DNA of 32,734 bases from Sphingobacteriaceae bacterium (GTDB lineage: Bacteria; Bacteroidota; Bacteroidia; B-17B0; Aurantibacillaceae). Every line of letters starts with the position of its first letter. The stretch's first letter is position 1. The notes under the pieces were generated by a model that saw nothing but the letters and a program-made list of their open reading frames with translations, was not told the origin of the DNA and searched no databases. Location of the stretch: the NCBI GenBank assembly GCA_016709575.1, contig JADJMM010000023.1:1-32734 (forward strand), given 5' to 3'. This document shows positions 23,693 to 32,734 of the stretch, one piece after another. A program made the position numbers and the translations under genes.

Positions 23693-25139
23693 ATGGCGGA
23701 ACATGAAAGATAAGTTGGACTATTTGTTTGGAGTGTGAAGGACTAGGAAAAAAGCCGGAAATTTAAAAGAAAGAACAACACCACCCAAATCCGGAATTAA
23801 ATCGAAATAAAAAAACGAAAGAAGAAGACAGGCTCTTGTCCGTCGAATCTACATTTATACGAATGTACGAACTGCGTTGGTTCAGGATTGGTTCCTTCTG
23901 ATAATAATCCTTTAGCGGATAAAGAAAATTTTCCTCACGTTGCTATTATTGGAGGAGGTATTGGTGGTATAGCTTTAGCTGTGGCTTGCTTACATCGCGG
24001 TATTCCCTTCACTCTTTATAGGCGTGACTCAAGTTTTGATACAAGATCTCAGGGATATGGGCTCACATTACAACAAGCAAGTATTGCCATTAAGGGATTA
24101 GGACTTTTCGCCTTATAAAGGAAGGTGTACATTCAACAAAACATGTAGTGCATACCAGCGAAGGAAAAATAATTGGTGAATGGGGTCATAGAACAGAATA
24201 AATTTAGTTCCCAAACGATTACCCAAGCGAACTAACATACACATTGCACGACAAACATTACGCTTAGCACTACTTGAGCAACTAGGCGGAAAAGATGAAG
24301 TCATGTGGGGACATCAGTTAATAGATTTTAAGGATAATGAAAACAAAGGGATTGAATTAACTTTTCAAGTAAACGGTGAATTAAAAAATGCAAAGGCTGA
24401 TCTTGTTGTTGGTGCGGATGGTATTCGAAGTGTAGTCAGGAAGTTATTAATTGGTGAAGATAAAAGTCCTTTTACGTTATCTTGGATGTATTGTGATATT
24501 GGGGATTTGTCCATTAAGTGCACTAAATGGCCTTCAGAATTCATTGTTAGATTCAGCTACAGTTTTTCAAACCTCCAATGGGAATGACCGCATTTACATA
24601 ATGCCTTATTCGAAAGATACAGTGATGTGGCAATTAAGTTTCCCTATGCCGGAAAAGAAGCTATTGCATTGAGTGCGCAAGGAGCGCACGCTCTTAAGGA
24701 AGAAGCATGTCGCAGAACTCAATGGCATATGCCCGTTCCTCAGATTGTATCAGCAACCGCTGAAGAATTAATTTCAGGTTATCCTGTTTATGACAGGGAA
24801 TTACTTAAACAGGAATTAATGGAGGAATTTGGGAATGCAACATTACTTGGAGATGCTGCACATCCAATGAGTCCGTTTAAAGGACAAGGAGCCAATCAAG
24901 CCTTATTGGACGCCTTGTCGCTGGCGCGTGAAATCACAAAAAGATGTAAACCATTATCAAAATGGAGAGAAGTTGGCATAAGGAAAACAGTATTAAAAGA
25001 ATTTGAAACAGAAATGCTAGAGCGTAGTGCTGTAAAAGTAAAAGATTCTGCTGAGGCTGTACGTCACCTTCATTCGGAATCTGTACTCTATGAACGCAAT
25101 GGGCCAAGAGGAAAAGGTTTGAAGAAAAAAGATCTATAA
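23693..25139 (+). pseudogene. FAD-dependent monooxygenase with N-terminal DnaJ-like zinc finger, multiple frameshifts
   Basis: Joining frames from the ATG at 23693 gives an aromatic-hydroxylase-type flavoprotein. First come two DnaJ-like units, CLECEGLG (23725-23748) and CTNCVGSG (23864-23887). The FAD-binding GGGIGGIAL follows, then RTNIHIARQTLRLALLEQLGG, DLVVGADGIRSVVRKLL (the GADG motif), ATVFQTSNGNDRIYIMPY, and the second FAD motif LLGDAAHPMSPFKGQGANQALLDAL near the end. At least six one-base shifts are needed (about 23715, 23775, 23850, 24110, 24200, 24555 and 24640). The enzyme would hydroxylate an unknown aromatic or quinone-like substrate. So many breaks in conserved sequence suggest poor base quality more than decay. 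Confidence 0.7.
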
Positions 25140-25180
25140 TACTCAGTTAATTAGTAAGTATCCTGTTTTTAGAAAATAAA

Positions 25181-25206
25181 AAAGCCCTTGATTTCTCAAG
25201 AGCTTT
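25181..25206. terminator. Bidirectional terminator between monooxygenase gene and ssrA
   Basis: AAAGCCCTTGA and TCAAGAGCTTT pair over 11 positions (one G-U on one strand) around a 4-base loop, flanked by A and T runs. It ends ssrA transcripts on the minus strand and the monooxygenase transcript on the plus strand. Confidence 0.8.
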
Positions 25207-25215
25207 AAAAAATTG

Positions 25216-25583
25216 TGGACCCGCAGGGAGTCGAACCCTGGTCCAAATAAGGAGTTGATAAGCTTTCTACACGTTTAGAACTTATTTATTTTTCGATTCA
25301 AGCCAGGCATAAATTCAAACCAAACTTAAACTTAGATGCTAATATTGCATTGGATAACATCATCACCAAAACAACCTGCCATTTTATGATGCAAGCTCTC
25401 AATCGCTAAGCAGAGACGCTACTGAGTTTGCAAAGGCCGAATCAACTGAGTTGATTAAGCAGCCATAGCGTAAGAGTTATCTTCGCCAATTATAGTTTTG
25501 AGAATTAGTATTAAAGTGCCATATCCACAACGCACTACATGCTTACTTACCCACCGCGCTCACTGTCAAAACCGGTCGGGCCC
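25216..25583 (-). ncRNA. ssrA: Transfer-messenger RNA (tmRNA)
   Basis: The 5' end on the minus strand is GGGCCCGACCGGTTTTGACA and the 3' end has the T arm GGTTCGACTCC and acceptor strand CGGGTCC. The acceptor strands pair over seven bases with one G-U, and A25216 is the discriminator. The terminal CCA is not encoded. The tag frame at 25487-25455 reads GEDNSYAMAA followed by TAA, so with the charged alanine the appended peptide is AGEDNSYAMAA. It rescues stalled ribosomes with SmpB and marks the products for proteolysis. Length is about 368 bases, normal for a one-piece tmRNA. It is not broken by indels, although both flanks are. Confidence 0.95.
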
Positions 25584-25604
25584 AATTTGTAAAAGAACTT
25601 TTAA

Positions 25605-25612
25605 CAAAGATA
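25605..25612 (-). promoter_or_regulatory. ssrA: Candidate ssrA -7 box (TATCTTTG)
   Basis: It is a perfect TAnnTTTG match on the minus strand, 22 bases upstream of the mature 5' end. It implies a short precursor leader of about 17 nt. Confidence 0.5.
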
Positions 25613-25669
25613 CTACAATTTAAAGGGGATTTTACCTTTTTTAATATATTTAACGCATAATACAACCTT

Positions 25670-26194
25670 ATGAAAAAAATCATTTTCCTTAGTTTAATTG
25701 TTTGCTCATTATCATTAATGTCGCAAACCGTAAAATCAAAAGTTTTAAAATTAAAATACACAACTCCCGAAAGTTGGACTGCCAACGAATTTGGTGGCTT
25801 ATTAAATTGGGATGAAAAAGGAAATGAATTATGTCGCTGTTCAGGTGTTTCATTCAGCAAACCTCACAAAAACGGAAAATTTAATGTTGTAATTTACCCA
25901 ATCGCAAAAGGCGGATTAGATTCTACTAAACGTGAATTTGTTGGCGCATTACATTTTGAAAATGTTGAGAAAGTAGAAAAAGGAACGAACAAAAATTTTA
26001 GTTTCGAAAAACGCCGCTCTAATTTTTATGACGTGAAAGCTAAAAAGGCTTCTTACAATTGTATTCGATACATTACCAAATCAACTGAAGGTCACTGCTA
26101 TCTTATTTACGCTTGGCAAGAAAACATGGACCTACTCAACTCCACTTCCGAAAAAGAGTTGACTGAAATGGTGAACGCAATTGAGCCGCTTTAA
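25670..26194 (+). CDS. Exported hypothetical protein
   Basis: The protein has 174 residues and a clear signal peptide (MKKIIFLSLIVCSLSLMSQ). The mature part is compact with alternating strands (LKLKYTTPESWTANEFGG, KFNVVIYPIAKGG, YNCIRYITKSTEGHCYLIYAWQ) and four cysteines (C55 and C57 in LCRCSG, C131, C143) that could form two disulfides. The overall look is of a PsbP- or DUF1795-like fold involved in envelope assembly, but I cannot assign it with confidence. It is transcribed away from ssrA and ends at a REP-like repeat. Confidence 0.65.
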   Translation: MKKIIFLSLIVCSLSLMSQTVKSKVLKLKYTTPESWTANEFGGLLNWDEKGNELCRCSGVSFSKPHKNGKFNVVIYPIAKGGLDSTKREFVGALHFENVEKVEKGTNKNFSFEKRRSNFYDVKAKKASYNCIRYITKSTEGHCYLIYAWQENMDLLNSTSEKELTEMVNAIEPL

Positions 26195-26199
26195 ACAAC

Positions 26200-26266
26200 T
26201 GTCATGTCGTGCGTAGCCGAGACCTGTTTTGAATCCTAAACGTTCTCGACTTCGCTCGAACTGACA
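26200..26266. repeat. REP-like inverted repeat between convergent genes
   Basis: The 23-base arms 26200-26222 (TGTCATGTCGTGCGTAGCCG...) and 26244-26266 (reverse complement TGTCAGTTCGAGCGAAGTCG...) match at 18 of 23 positions with a 21-base loop. The GC-rich TCGAGCGAAGTCGAGA sequence is unlike its surroundings and resembles extragenic repeats dispersed in many Bacteroidota genomes. It lies exactly between two convergent genes and may end transcription. Confidence 0.6.
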
Positions 26267-27756
26267 TTACATTTTCGTAAACAGATACGGATCCATATCC
26301 ACAAAATCGTTCACTCTTATTTCAATGGTTTTACTCGGTTCGTTATAATTAATTTCTTTAACACCTAATACAGGATCATTATATTCGATCAATAATGTGT
26401 TTACACTTGTGTACTGCAATTTTGCTTTATAGTTCGGATGAAATTCAAAACTTACTTCAGCAAATTTATCCTTAGCTACAATCGTAATTTTTCCGTACAC
26501 TTTGTTACTATAAGTGCCTTCTAGTTTTTTATACTCTTCAGGTTTTGATTTATATGTTGCTGACTTTTTACGCCATTCGTTAATTTTAGAATTATCCTCT
26601 TTTGTGTTAACATGCCGAACCCCATAAAATAAGAAGGACTGTAATCATAATAAGACTGCTTAGTAATTCCACGTACTAAAACCTTACCCAGAGCTTCAAA
26701 TAAGTATTGGGCATCACTATTCGTTAAAATAACAAAGCCCATATTCTCTTCCGGAATTAAAACAGTTTTACTTAAAAAACCATTTGCACCACCATCGTGT
26801 TCAATTACTTTTTTACCACCTTCATCTTTTAAAAACCAACCTAAGCCATACGTCTCAAAATTATGTCCCTTCCTGGACCATTTCCTACAATAGTATTCGA
26901 CATTCTTGTTTTCTGAATTACAGCTGAAGGAACTATTTCTTTACCGTTATATTTACCATTAGCTAATTGCATTAATATCCATTTACTCATGTCGTTCACA
27001 CTTGAAGAAATTGAACCGGCAGGTCCTAAATTATCTACGTTGGCAGGAACTAATTCTGTAATTTTTCCATCCACCAAAGTGTAGGCATGCGAAGCGTTTT
27101 GTGCCGCCATAAAATCTTTATACGTAGTGGATGTACTTTTCATTCCAAGTGGCGCAAAATAATGGAATTTTAAATAATCATCCCATGTCGTGTCTGTTAC
27201 TGCAGGAATAACTTCTCCGGCTGTTAAAAACCCTAGGTTACAATAACCATAATGCTCACGAAAACCATATTTAGGTGTAACATTAACCATATTGGCAATT
27301 AAATCTTTTCGCGGACGAATAGTGTTCCAATTTAAAAAATCACTTTGAAAAGTACCGAAACCAATACGGTGCGATAACACATCCCTTATAGTAGTATTCT
27401 CAGTACGATACTCTTCACTCATTTTAAAATAAGGTAAGTACTTTTACCTTATCATCTAAATTTAACGCCATAATGCTCTAATAATGCCAATGAAGTTCCG
27501 TAAAGCTTTACTGCATGAAGCGATTTGAAAGACCGTGTTCTCAGTTACTGGTGTGTTCCTGAAACATCAGCTACTCCATATCCTTTTGAAACAATTACTT
27601 TCCATCTTTTACAATAGCAATAGCAATGCCCGGTAAATTCCACCGTTTCCATTTCACGGTTTATATAAGTATCCAAACTATCTTTTATAAAATTACTTGA
27701 GCAATACATAAGTTTGCGATTAGTAGTAGCGCTATTGTTTTAATACTGTTTTTCAT
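26267..27756 (-). pseudogene. Serine hydrolase (beta-lactamase/PBP4-like) with C-terminal DUF3471, multiple frameshifts
   Basis: The ATG at 27756 starts a signal peptide (MKNSIKTIALLLIANLCIAQ), followed after a shift by NLPGIAIAIVKDGK. The catalytic S-x-x-K is SCSK at 27507-27518 (IASCSKAFTGTSLALL). The intact middle frame (26841-27422) holds VLSHRIGF and the Y-x-N motif in YGYCNLGFLTAG. The tail frames (26521-26742, 26267-26500) hold MGFVILTNSDA and a DUF3471-like beta domain (YGKITIVAKDKFAEVSF). At least five breaks exist, near 27690, 27540-27600, 27435, 26840 and 26510. It likely cleaves peptides or esters in the periplasm. It begins one base after the S41 peptidase gene and forms a pair with it. 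Confidence 0.7.
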
Positions 27757-27757
27757 T

Positions 27758-29219
27758 TTATTTTGATATTAGTTCATTTACAAATTTTATTTCTAAATCG
27801 CGGCGTTTTAGAATATCTTCAAAACTATACTTTATTTGGTAATCTGGCAAAATACCATGACCTGTTAAGGTAGGATTTATATTGTGAATAATCCTGAAAG
27901 CCGGCACCCGAACTTTTAATTTCGTGTTTGGTAATGTGTAATAAGGCGTAATACCTGCGTTACAGCCTTCATTAGTTCCGCCACTTTCCGAACCTATAAT
28001 AACTGCTCGTTTACTTTCTTTTAAATTCGCTGCCACAATGCAAGAGGCAGAAAATGTTCCCCCGTTAATTAAAACATATACTTTACCCTTGTACTATGCT
28101 TTTTATATGGCTTCATTTTCTCAGTGAACCAGGCACTATCCCCGTTCACTTTTTTTTCACCCATAGTCTTTAAAACAAATTTCGTGACTTTAAAAGCTAA
28201 ATTACCACGTGTATATTTTTTATCAGGATAATTTTTTACGTGCGATTTTAAACTAATAGTCTGTTCAGATTCCATTAAGTATTTTAATAATTTGGAACTA
28301 TTTTCAAGGTTTCCTCCTCCGTTATTGCGTAAATCAATCACTAAATGTTCTGTTTTGTTTTTTCTCAGAGTTCTGAAAACTCTTCTATACACTTTCTTAT
28401 AGCGTGATGATTTGAAGGATTTAACTTTTAAGACAAATAATTTTTTTTCATTTCCTACATAACCTTCACTAATATTAGCCCGTTTATGTTTTCGCAATAA
28501 AGAATCCTCTTTTAATCCCACAGGTAAAACAGGTAATGTTTTTAGATTACAAGCCTTAACGTAGTCTGTTTTTATTCTATCTGCCTTTTTTGTTTCAATT
28601 AAAAAGAATCGGGCCGACCAAACAAACTCGGATAAAAATAATTTACGCCTGTTGTAATGAATAGATTTTTACTAGTAGTAACAAAACCATCAGCCGAAAT
28701 CATACGACGGGAATAATTTAAAATGGAATCACTCGGGATATTATTTATTTTTAACACTTCTGAACCTTGCTTAATAGCACTATCCTTTTTGGATTCACAG
28801 CCATAACCGAATACAATTTATTATCTACGGCTACTAAATAATAAGGAAGGAAATTCAACTTCATTGGTTTTATGGCCTTATTGAATGCTTTTGAATAAGT
28901 AACTTCGGTATGACCACAATGTAATTCGTCGATTATTGTTTTTAAACGGATTCTAAATTGTTTCTCTGTTAAACTGTCCTTTAGATTAGAAATAAAATTA
29001 TTAAAAAGAGTTTCGTAATACGATTTGGGTTTATACAGACCAATTGCGGGATGCATTTTAAAAATGGCATCTTTTATAATAAGAGCATCTTGCTTTAAAG
29101 CAGCGGGCGAGTATTTTTATTGATGCTATAGCCTTTTGAGAGAAAAAAGATTGGGAAAACAGAACTAACATCACAAATGTGAAGCAAAAAAATCTATTTT
29201 TTATCCCCTTATTAAACAC
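27758..29219 (-). pseudogene. S41-family (C-terminal-processing-like) peptidase, multiple frameshifts
   Basis: Frames joined from GTG at 29219 give a hydrophobic signal (FCFTFVMLVLFSQSFFSQ), then SPAALKQDALIIKDAIFKMHPAIGLY and IDELHCGHTEV (the conserved GH of the family). VIDLRNNGGGN and GGTFSAS with the nucleophile serine (about 28043-28051) follow, then SGGTNEGCNAG and GHGILPDYQI at the end. Breaks lie near 29095, 28750-28790, 28525-28690 and 28055. There is no PDZ domain, so it resembles the secreted S41 tricorn-core-type peptidases of Bacteroidota. The start is uncertain because the GTG lies 27 bases from the divergent gene, and no -7 box for it is visible. Confidence 0.65.
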
Positions 29220-29227
29220 TACTTTTG
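29220..29227 (+). promoter_or_regulatory. -7 box of the saccharopine-dehydrogenase-like gene (TACTTTTG)
   Basis: It is a perfect TAnnTTTG match 20 bases before the ATG at 29247. The upstream half of this promoter would overlap the first codons of the divergent S41 gene. Confidence 0.5.
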
Positions 29228-29246
29228 TATTAGAAATTTAACTGTT

Positions 29247-30454
29247 ATGAAAAAAAAATAAAGATAGGTGTTTTAAGAGAGGGAAAAAACCCGCCCGATA
29301 AACGAGTTCCCTTAACGCCGCTAATCTGTTCTGATTTAGTTGTTAAAAATAATAACCTTGAAATAGTTGTTCAGCCCAGTAAGGTCCGTTGTTACAGTGA
29401 TGATGAATATACTGCCTTTGGCGTTACTTTACAGGAAGACCTTAGTGACTGTGATGTGTTAATGGGTGTAAAAGAAGTACCTCTTGAAAAACTCATTCCC
29501 GGTAAAAAATATTTTTTCTTTTCTCACACCATCAAAAAGCAATCGCATAACCAAAAGTTAATGAAAGCTTTGATTGAGAAAAAAGTGCAAATGATAGATT
29601 ACGAAACGCTGACCGATAAAAACGGAAATCGTATTATTGGATTCGGACGATTTGCAGGTGTAGTTGGTGCGTACAATGGAATTTTAGGTTATGGATTAAA
29701 ATATGATTTGTTCCGAATTAAACCTGCACATTTATGTCGCGACCGCGCTGAAATGGAAGAGGAATTAAAACGTGTTAAACTTCCCAATATAAAAATTGCT
29801 TTAACGGGTGGCGGACGAGTTGCTAATGGTGCTATTGAAACCTTAAGTGCTTTGCGTATAAGAAAAGTGACTGCTGAAGAATTTCTTTTAAACAGTTTCA
29901 GAGAACCGGTTTATTGTCAGCTTAACCCGCGTGATTATGTGGAGATGCCGAATGATCACAACTTTGATTTGAATGATTTTTTTAAACATCCTGAAAAATT
30001 TGTTTCTAAATTTCCGGCATTTACGAAGGTAACAGATTTGTATATTTCGGCTCACTATTGGGATCCGCGTTCACCAAAAATGTTTACTGCCGAAGATATT
30101 AAAGCGCAGGATTTTCATATAAGTGTTGTAGCGGATATCACTTGTGATATGGATGGTTCGGTACCAACTACTATTCGTTCTAGTACAATTGCACAGCCAT
30201 TTTATGGTTATAATATGCGGACTAATAAAGAAGATCTTCCTTTAATAAAGAAACCATTTGCGTTATGGCAGTAGATAATTTGCCTTGCGAGTTACCACGT
30301 GATGCAAGTGATGATTTTGGAAAGGATTTAACTGAAAGAGTATTGCCAAGTATTTTGGGTGCCGACACAGATAACATTATTGAAAGGGCCAGCATCTGCA
30401 AAACGGCAAATTAGGCGTAACTTTTTCGAATACTTAAGCGATTACGCTTATTAA
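29247..30454 (+). CDS. Saccharopine dehydrogenase / alanine dehydrogenase-like NAD(P) oxidoreductase (frameshifted at both ends)
   Basis: The ATG at 29247 is followed by nine A. One more A gives KIKIGVLREGKNPPDKRVPLTPL, the classic start of the AlaDH/PNT N-terminal fold, continuous with the long frame ending at 30274. Visible features are MGVKEVPLEKLIPGKKYFFFSHTIKKQ, the glycine-rich Rossmann loop IALTGGGRVANGA, and DITCDMDGSVPTTIRSSTIAQPFYGY. Two further shifts near 30265 and 30410 add LPCELPRDASDDFGKDL and a FFEYLSDYAY tail. The pattern is closest to lysine-forming saccharopine dehydrogenase (LYS1 type). Bacteroidota make lysine by the diaminopimelate route, so it likely acts in lysine breakdown. 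No partner gene is adjacent. Confidence 0.7.
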
Positions 30455-30522
30455 AAAATGTTGAAAAGTTGTTGCAAGTAAAAATTTATTTGTATTTTAG
30501 CTGAAACAAATTTAAAAACAAA

Positions 30523-30714
30523 ATGAATAAAGGAACAGTAAAATTTTTTAATACAGCTAAAGGTTTTGGCTTTATTAAAGATGGAGAATCAGGAAATGAG
30601 TACTTCGTACACGTTACAAATCTTCTAGAACCAATTAAAGAAAATGATGAAGTTACTTTCGAATTAGAAGAAGGTAAAAAAGGAGTAAATGCAGTTAGAG
30701 TTAAACTTGCTTAA
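30523..30714 (+). CDS. CspA-type cold-shock protein, third copy
   Basis: This 63-residue OB-fold protein has RNP1 KGFGFI at 13-18 and YFVHV at 27-31. It resembles the copies at 14.3-14.7 kb but is clearly diverged in protein sequence (INP-type differences such as LLEPIKENDEVTF), unlike those two, which are near identical to each other. It stands alone with its own strong terminator, so it is probably regulated separately. Confidence 0.92.
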   Translation: MNKGTVKFFNTAKGFGFIKDGESGNEYFVHVTNLLEPIKENDEVTFELEEGKKGVNAVRVKLA

Positions 30715-30742
30715 TATTTAATATATTAATTATCCTTTTAAT

Positions 30743-30773
30743 AAAAAACCCCGAGTATCCCTCGGGGTTTTTT
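30743..30773. terminator. Strong bidirectional terminator
   Basis: AAAAAACCCCGAG (30743-30755) and CTCGGGGTTTTTT (30761-30773) form a perfect 13-pair stem around a 5-base loop. It ends the cold-shock gene on the plus strand and the ABC-F gene on the minus strand. Confidence 0.9.
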
Positions 30774-30811
30774 ATGCTTTACTCTACTTTTTTTAAGAAG
30801 CCGCTAATTTT

Positions 30812-32449
30812 TTATCTCGGACGTTTTGGTTCTACATTCCCTAAACGCTTTTTACGATTCTCTTCGTATTCACTGTAATACACACTACCTTCAAATGCTA
30901 AGATATGTGTACAAACACGATCTAAAAACCATCTATCATGACTAATAATTAACTGCACAACCAGCAAAGTTTTCTAAACCTTCCTCCAATGCACGTAATG
31001 TATTTACGTCCAAATCATTCGTAGGCTCATCCAGTAACAATACGTTACCTTCTTCTTTTAATGCCATAGCTAAGTGCAAACGGTTACGTTCTCCCACCCG
31101 ATAAAACACTACTTTTTTTCTGATCAAACCAGCAAAGTTAAACGTGAAATATATGCCTGAGTTGATATTTGCGTCCACCAATAATATTATCTAAACCACC
31201 ACTATTACATCATAAATCGTTTTATTCGGAGTCGAATTCTTTATGCGATTGATCACGTAAGAAATTTTACTGTTGGTCCAACTTTAAATTCCCCCTTGTT
31301 TGGTGTTTCTTCACCCATAATCATACGGAACAAGGTTGTTTTACCGGCACCATTCGGACCAATAATACCAACGATTCCAGCAGGAGGTAATTTAAAATTT
31401 AAGTTTTCGTATAATAAATTATCTCCAAATCCTTTGAAATATCAATGGCTTCAATTACTTCATTTCCTAAACGAGGACCGTTTGGAATAAAAATTTCTAA
31501 TTTTTCTTCTTATCTCTTGCATCCTCGTTCAACATTTTTTCGTAGTTATCTAAACGCGCTTTTTGTTTTACTCACGTCCTTTTGCACCTTGACGAACCCA
31601 ATCCAACTCGCGTAACAATGTTTTCTGACGTTTGCTTTCCGTTTTTTCTTCTTGTGCTAAACGTTTTTGTTTTTGATCCAACCATTCCGAGTAATTACCT
31701 TTCCAAGGAATACCTTCTCCTCTATCCAACTCTAAAATCCAACCAGCAACATTGTCTAAGAAGTAACGATCATGGGTTACAGCAATAACGGTTCCTTTGT
31801 AATGTTGTAAATGTTGTTCTAACCAATCAACAGATTCTGCATCTAAGTGATTGGTAGGCTCATCTAATAATAAAATATCTGGTTCTTGTAATAACAAACG
31901 ACATAAAGCCACACGTCTGCGTTCACCACCCGATAAAATTTTTATTGGAGTATCACTTTCCGGACAACGCAATGCATCCATTGCTTGCTCTAAACGATTA
32001 TCTAAATTCCATAAATCACGTTGGTCAATTACTTCTTGTAATTGTGCTTGACGGTTAATTAACTTATCCATTTTATCTGGATCGTTTAATATTTCTTCGT
32101 CCATGAATTTGTTGTTCACTTCTTCAAATTCATTTAAAATATCTACATGTTTTTGAGCCCCTTCACGAACCACTTCGATAACTGTTTTAGTTTCATCTAA
32201 ATTTGGCTCTTGTTCCAATAATCCAACCGAGTAACCCGGAGACTGATGAATTTCACCGATATAATCTTTATCCAATCCTGCCATAATTTTAAGCAATGTT
32301 GACTTACCAGATCCGTTAAGACCTAGTACACCAATTTTTGCTCCGTAATAAAACGAGATATAGATATCCTTTAAAACTTGTTTTTGTGGAGGATGTATTT
32401 TAGATACATTCACCATACTGAAAATAATTTGTCTTCCTACTAATGACAT
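30812..32449 (-). CDS. ettA: ABC-F translation factor, EttA-like (C-terminal half frameshifted)
   Basis: EttA-type ATPases bind the ribosomal E site and gate translation by energy state. From the ATG at 32449 the first ATPase domain is intact: Walker A GLNGSGKST (43-51), signature LSGGERRR (172 on) and DEPTNHLD (196-203), then the arm and linker (WKGNYSEWLDQKQKRLAQEE). The frame breaks at 31568 after GAKGRE. The second domain continues in pieces: GPNGAGKTTLFRMIMGEE (about 31330-31380), GERNRLHLAMALKEE and LLLDEPTNDLD (31008-31090), ending LGNVEPKRPR at 30812. At least five one-base shifts are needed. ATG 32449 is preferred because SLVGRQIIFSM begins the family and a near-consensus -7 box (TATCTTCG, 32475-32468) lies 18 bases upstream. 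Confidence 0.85.
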
Positions 32450-32734
32450 AATTATAAAATTTGGAGGCGAAGATAATAAAGATTGGTTTTGAGGAAATAA
32501 ACAGGGGTGTTTTTCGTTGTATTTCCGGATAAAACGGGTAGCCAGCTCTTTTTTCTTTTTTCGGGTTAAAGCCATAAACTCCTTATAGATGGCATCATCT
32601 CTTTTTAGCAACTCTTCGAGGTTATCCAAAGTATAATCTACTCTTTTACCAGTGTAAAAATCCATTAAATAATCGCGTATTTCCTTGGCATTAGTGGCGG
32701 TATTTCCAGGGGGACCATTAATAAAAACATTATA
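32450..32734 (-). CDS. C-terminal end of an unidentified gene, running in from the window edge
   Basis: On the minus strand an open frame enters from the window edge (YNVFINGPPGNTATNAK...) and continues with a helical, charged stretch (NLEELLKRDDAIYKEFMAL, then TRKKKKELATRFIRKYNEKHP). It has no stop before the ABC-F start and is in frame with it. The last 20 or so codons (about 32518-32450) look like untranslated leader, because they contain the ABC-F -7 box. Its stop codon was therefore probably lost by an indel, for example at the CCCC near 32513. I do not recognise the family. Confidence 0.4.

Noticed and set aside
25216..25260. A tRNA-like T arm and acceptor strand taken as a lone tRNA gene
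   Set aside because: The 5' partner strand lies 360 bases away with a tag reading frame between, so it is the 3' end of tmRNA.
31296..31490. Plus-strand frame within the ABC-F gene
   Set aside because: It is antisense to the second Walker A region of EttA.

Overview
The window comes from a low-GC member of the Bacteroidota. The evidence is Bacteroidota-type -7 boxes (TAnnTTTG) ahead of many genes, a DUF7948/SBBP beta-propeller secreted protein, TPR proteins of the SpoIIE type, a Bacteroidota-like tmRNA tag, and a large single-chain PurL. No phage, insertion sequence, CRISPR array or conjugation gene is visible. It reads as ordinary chromosome.

Layout. 1-1.0 kb: eroded SBBP-repeat protein. 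1.1-5.3 kb: a DEDDh exonuclease/UvrC-type nuclease fusion, a small TonB-C-like secreted protein, a heme-binding c-type protein, a metallophosphoesterase and a TPR sensor without an output domain. 5.4-8.9 kb: M1 aminopeptidase, a Crp/Fnr regulator and a YiaA/B membrane protein with an FNR-like operator between the last two. 9.0-14.2 kb: a minus-strand thiol/sulfur cluster (Crp/Fnr regulator, DUF2892, DUF6132, two rhodaneses, a Cys-rich membrane protein, DUF983, thioredoxin, OsmC, a CxxC protein, then a PLD-family lipoprotein). 14.3-15.9 kb: a cold-shock block (DEAD-box helicase and two tandem CspA-type genes). 16.2-18.7 kb: SiaC-like protein, EF-P, and two frameshifted envelope proteins. 19-22.7 kb: purL, ending beside a run of about 27 C. 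22.9-25.1 kb: DUF1826 protein and a heavily frameshifted FAD monooxygenase with an N-terminal zinc finger. 25.2-25.6 kb: ssrA (tmRNA). 25.7-30.5 kb: secreted protein, REP-like inverted repeat, serine hydrolase, S41 peptidase, and a saccharopine/alanine dehydrogenase-like enzyme. 30.5-32.7 kb: a third cold-shock gene, an EttA-like ABC-F ATPase and the end of an unidentified gene.

The most interesting signal is regulatory. Three promoters (before the YiaA/B gene, the DUF2892 gene and the DUF6132 gene) each carry an FNR-like inverted repeat with the core ACATTTGT. In all three it is centred exactly 29.5 nt upstream of the first base of the -7 box, which is about -41.5 and is class II activator geometry. 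Both Crp/Fnr proteins in the window have the FNR-type ExxSR recognition helix. The cluster they appear to control is dense in paired cysteines, consistent with handling sulfane sulfur or thiol stress.

Caveat. Many reading frames are broken by one-base indels, mostly in homopolymers and most densely after about 23.6 kb, and they hit housekeeping genes (purL, ettA) too. Sequencing error is the simplest explanation, so most broken genes are described here as frameshifted rather than as genuinely dead.
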